This document shows positions 62,342-64,000 of a stretch of 64,000 nt of DNA, piece by piece (positions within the stretch are counted from its first letter, which is position 1; every line of letters begins with the position of its first letter). The position numbers and the translations under genes are program-made. Origin of the DNA: Phytophthora colocasiae (taxonomy: Eukaryota; Oomycota; Peronosporomycetes; Peronosporales; Peronosporaceae); assembly GCA_018806915.1 (NCBI GenBank), contig JAGKQI010000098.1, positions 1,550,001 to 1,614,000 on the forward strand, given 5' to 3'. Below the pieces are notes generated by a model. It was not told the DNA's origin and made no database searches. It was given only the letters and a program-made list of their open reading frames with translations.

Positions 62342-64000
62342 GACAAAATTACACTCCTACCACAAAATCACACGCACACATGCCCACACCACCGGACCAT
62401 TCACACTGCTTATCAGCGCCACCAACAATCACGCACAACATTCACGAACGCCCTCCAACGCTACCACCATCAACATATCACACCCACCCCTCACACTTCA
62501 TCCTACGCTACTATACCAGAACCAGCGCCGCTTCCGAGCCCTCTCTTGAAAGGAACGTCACACTGGCCACTGAGAATGTCACCACCCATACATCCCTCTT
62601 TCTCAGTCCTGTCAAACGTGGATCTTCGCGTGCAGACCATCTGTCATCCATACAAATCATACGACGCACCTATGTACAACCTCCATGCCGCACGCACAAG
62701 AACACCTGGTTTAGCCGAAAGCGTGGCGTCACTAGATTGTGGCAACAGACTGTACACATAGGATATCCTTCTTGTGTCTGCACACACGCGCTGCATACAC
62801 GTCACAGGCTCAACCGCCATGCCGCCACTCCTGCATGCACTCGACATCGATCATCTCTCCGACGATATTTGCCTTGCATCGGGATCATACCAAGTATAGT
62901 CGGCCAGTTTGCAGCATTCCAACGCCACTTTTGTCTAACTGTGAGCTAGTGTCAATTTTGTCTTCTAGTATCCAGGTGTGTTTTCGTGCGAACGCGGTTT
63001 ACTGATCGATCGTCCATGACACAAGGAAAGGAGTGGAGTGTCGGAACTAGGTGTCTTCGTAGGCGAAAGTGTAAGAAACGGAGAACAAAGGCAAGTATCA
63101 AATGCGCCGTAGGATGGTGGAGATAAAGGATGTGTATAAACCAATCCAAAGGCACGCACGCATGCAAGCATGCACGCAGCAAGGCAACGAACGCATTGCC
63201 AAGGCGAGGCTCCACGAAACGGAGTTGACATTGTCAGCGGTGGGATTTGAACCCACGAGTGCGAACACAGTAGAACTTGAGTCTACCCCCTTAGACCGCT
63301 CGGGCACACTGACGACAAAAATTACACTCCTACCACAAAATCACACGCACACATGCCCACACCACCGGACCATTCACACTGCTTATCAGCGCCACCAACA
63401 ATCACGCACAACATTCACGAACGCCCTCCAACGCTACCACCATCAACATATCACACCCACCCCTCACACTTCATCCTACGCTACTATACCAGAACCAGCG
63501 CCGCTTCCGAGTCCTCTCTGGAAAGGAACGTCACACTGGCCACTGAGAATGTCACCACCCATACATCCCTCTTTCTCAGTCCTGTCAAACGTGGATCTTC
63601 GCGTGCAGACCTTCTGTCATCCATACAAACCATACGACGCACCTATGTACAACCTCCATGCCGCACGCACAAGAACACCTGGTTTAGCCGAAAGCGTGGC
63701 GTCACTAGATTGTGGCAACAGACTGTACACATAGGATATCCTTCTTGTGTCTGCACACACGCGCTGCATACACGTCACAGGCTCAACCGCCATGCCGCCA
63801 CTCCTGCATGCGCTCGACATCGATCATCTCTCCGACGATATTTGCCTTGCATCGGGATCATACCAAGTATAGTCGGCCAGTTTGCAGCATTCCAACGCCA
63901 CTTTTGTCTAACTGTGAGCTAGTGTCAATTTTGTCTTCTAGTATCCAGGTGTGTTTTCGTGCGAACGCGGTTTACTGATCGATCGTCCATGACACAAGGA
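62342..64000. repeat. Short form B spacers, units 56-57 (57 incomplete)
   Basis: Two short units with the standard junction. The second runs off the window after CATGACACAAGGA. tRNA copy 57 lies between them. Confidence 0.92.
63232..63313 (-). tRNA. tRNA-Leu(CAA), copy 57, consensus class
   Basis: 82 nt, intact. AAGGCGAGG trailer mark (C at 63205) as in copy 38. Confidence 0.96.

Larger units (their letters stand above)
1..64000. repeat. Tandem macrosatellite array of tRNA-Leu(CAA) units
   Basis: The whole window is a head-to-tail array; neither flank is seen. Distances between successive tRNA 3' ends fall into three classes: 965-973 bp (short form), 1145-1180 bp (form A) and 1226-1257 bp (form B and mosaics). 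Units differ by isolated substitutions, small indels, GATC copy number after the GCGGTTTACT motif, C-run length in the CA-rich spacer, minisatellite copy number and the orientation of a 73-bp core. Nothing else, such as an rRNA, an snRNA, a mobile element or a protein gene, was recognised in the roughly 0.9-1.2 kb spacers. Copy number in the genome cannot be judged from the window. Confidence 0.98.

Noticed and set aside
1..64000. Entamoeba tRNA array
   Set aside because: Unit design is similar in spirit, but the GC content and single-isoacceptor content do not fit that genus.

Overview
This window is one unbroken tandem repeat array. It holds 57 complete copies of a roughly 0.97-1.26 kb unit, plus a partial unit at each edge. 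Every unit carries one minus-strand gene for a class II leucine tRNA, anticodon CAA. No protein-coding gene is credible. The open frames are low-complexity by-products of a CA-rich spacer, lie on both strands, run through the tRNA genes, and break at 1-2 bp indels between units. The tRNA lacks an encoded CCA, has internal A and B boxes, and sits in a macrosatellite without bacterial-type genes, so this is eukaryotic nuclear DNA of moderate GC. I cannot name the organism. Arrayed tRNA units with short tandem repeats recall the Entamoeba tRNA arrays, but the base composition is unlike that very AT-rich genus.

Reading on the plus strand from a tRNA gene, each unit has: (1) the tRNA on the minus strand; (2) about 200 bp of strikingly G-poor, CA-rich spacer, which is the 5' flank of the tRNA; (3) a variable module in alternative forms; (4) a constant block; (5) a 10-bp minisatellite of 6-8 copies; (6) a second constant block leading to the next tRNA 3' end. 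The variable module has two main states. Form B carries a 73-bp core followed by a 74-bp tract. Form A carries the same core in inverted orientation and lacks the 74-bp tract. A third state (short form) is form B that has also lost 281 bp, including the minisatellite. Counting the interval after each tRNA: 23 form A, 11 long form B, 19 short form B and 4 mosaics (after tRNAs 4, 18, 19 and 54).

Layout by form: A with one mosaic (413-7288); B (7371-14701); A/B mixture (14784-20642); two mosaics (20725-23125); A (23208-27835); B (27918-29085); a largely short-form domain (29168-45856) interrupted by one long unit; mixed long units, mostly A (45939-57699); then an alternation of short, A and mosaic units to the end.

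The tRNA copies are not equal. Seventeen match the best-folding consensus. Thirty-four carry C61 to U in the T stem and B box. Four have an 8-nt T loop, with C61 itself kept. Twelve lack one G between the D stem and anticodon stem (overlapping the other classes). One has a wrecked anticodon stem. Downstream of each tRNA on its own strand there is usually no run of four T until just before the next tRNA, about 1 kb away, so termination is a real question. Rare variants shared by distant units and differing block boundaries point to unequal exchange and gene conversion.
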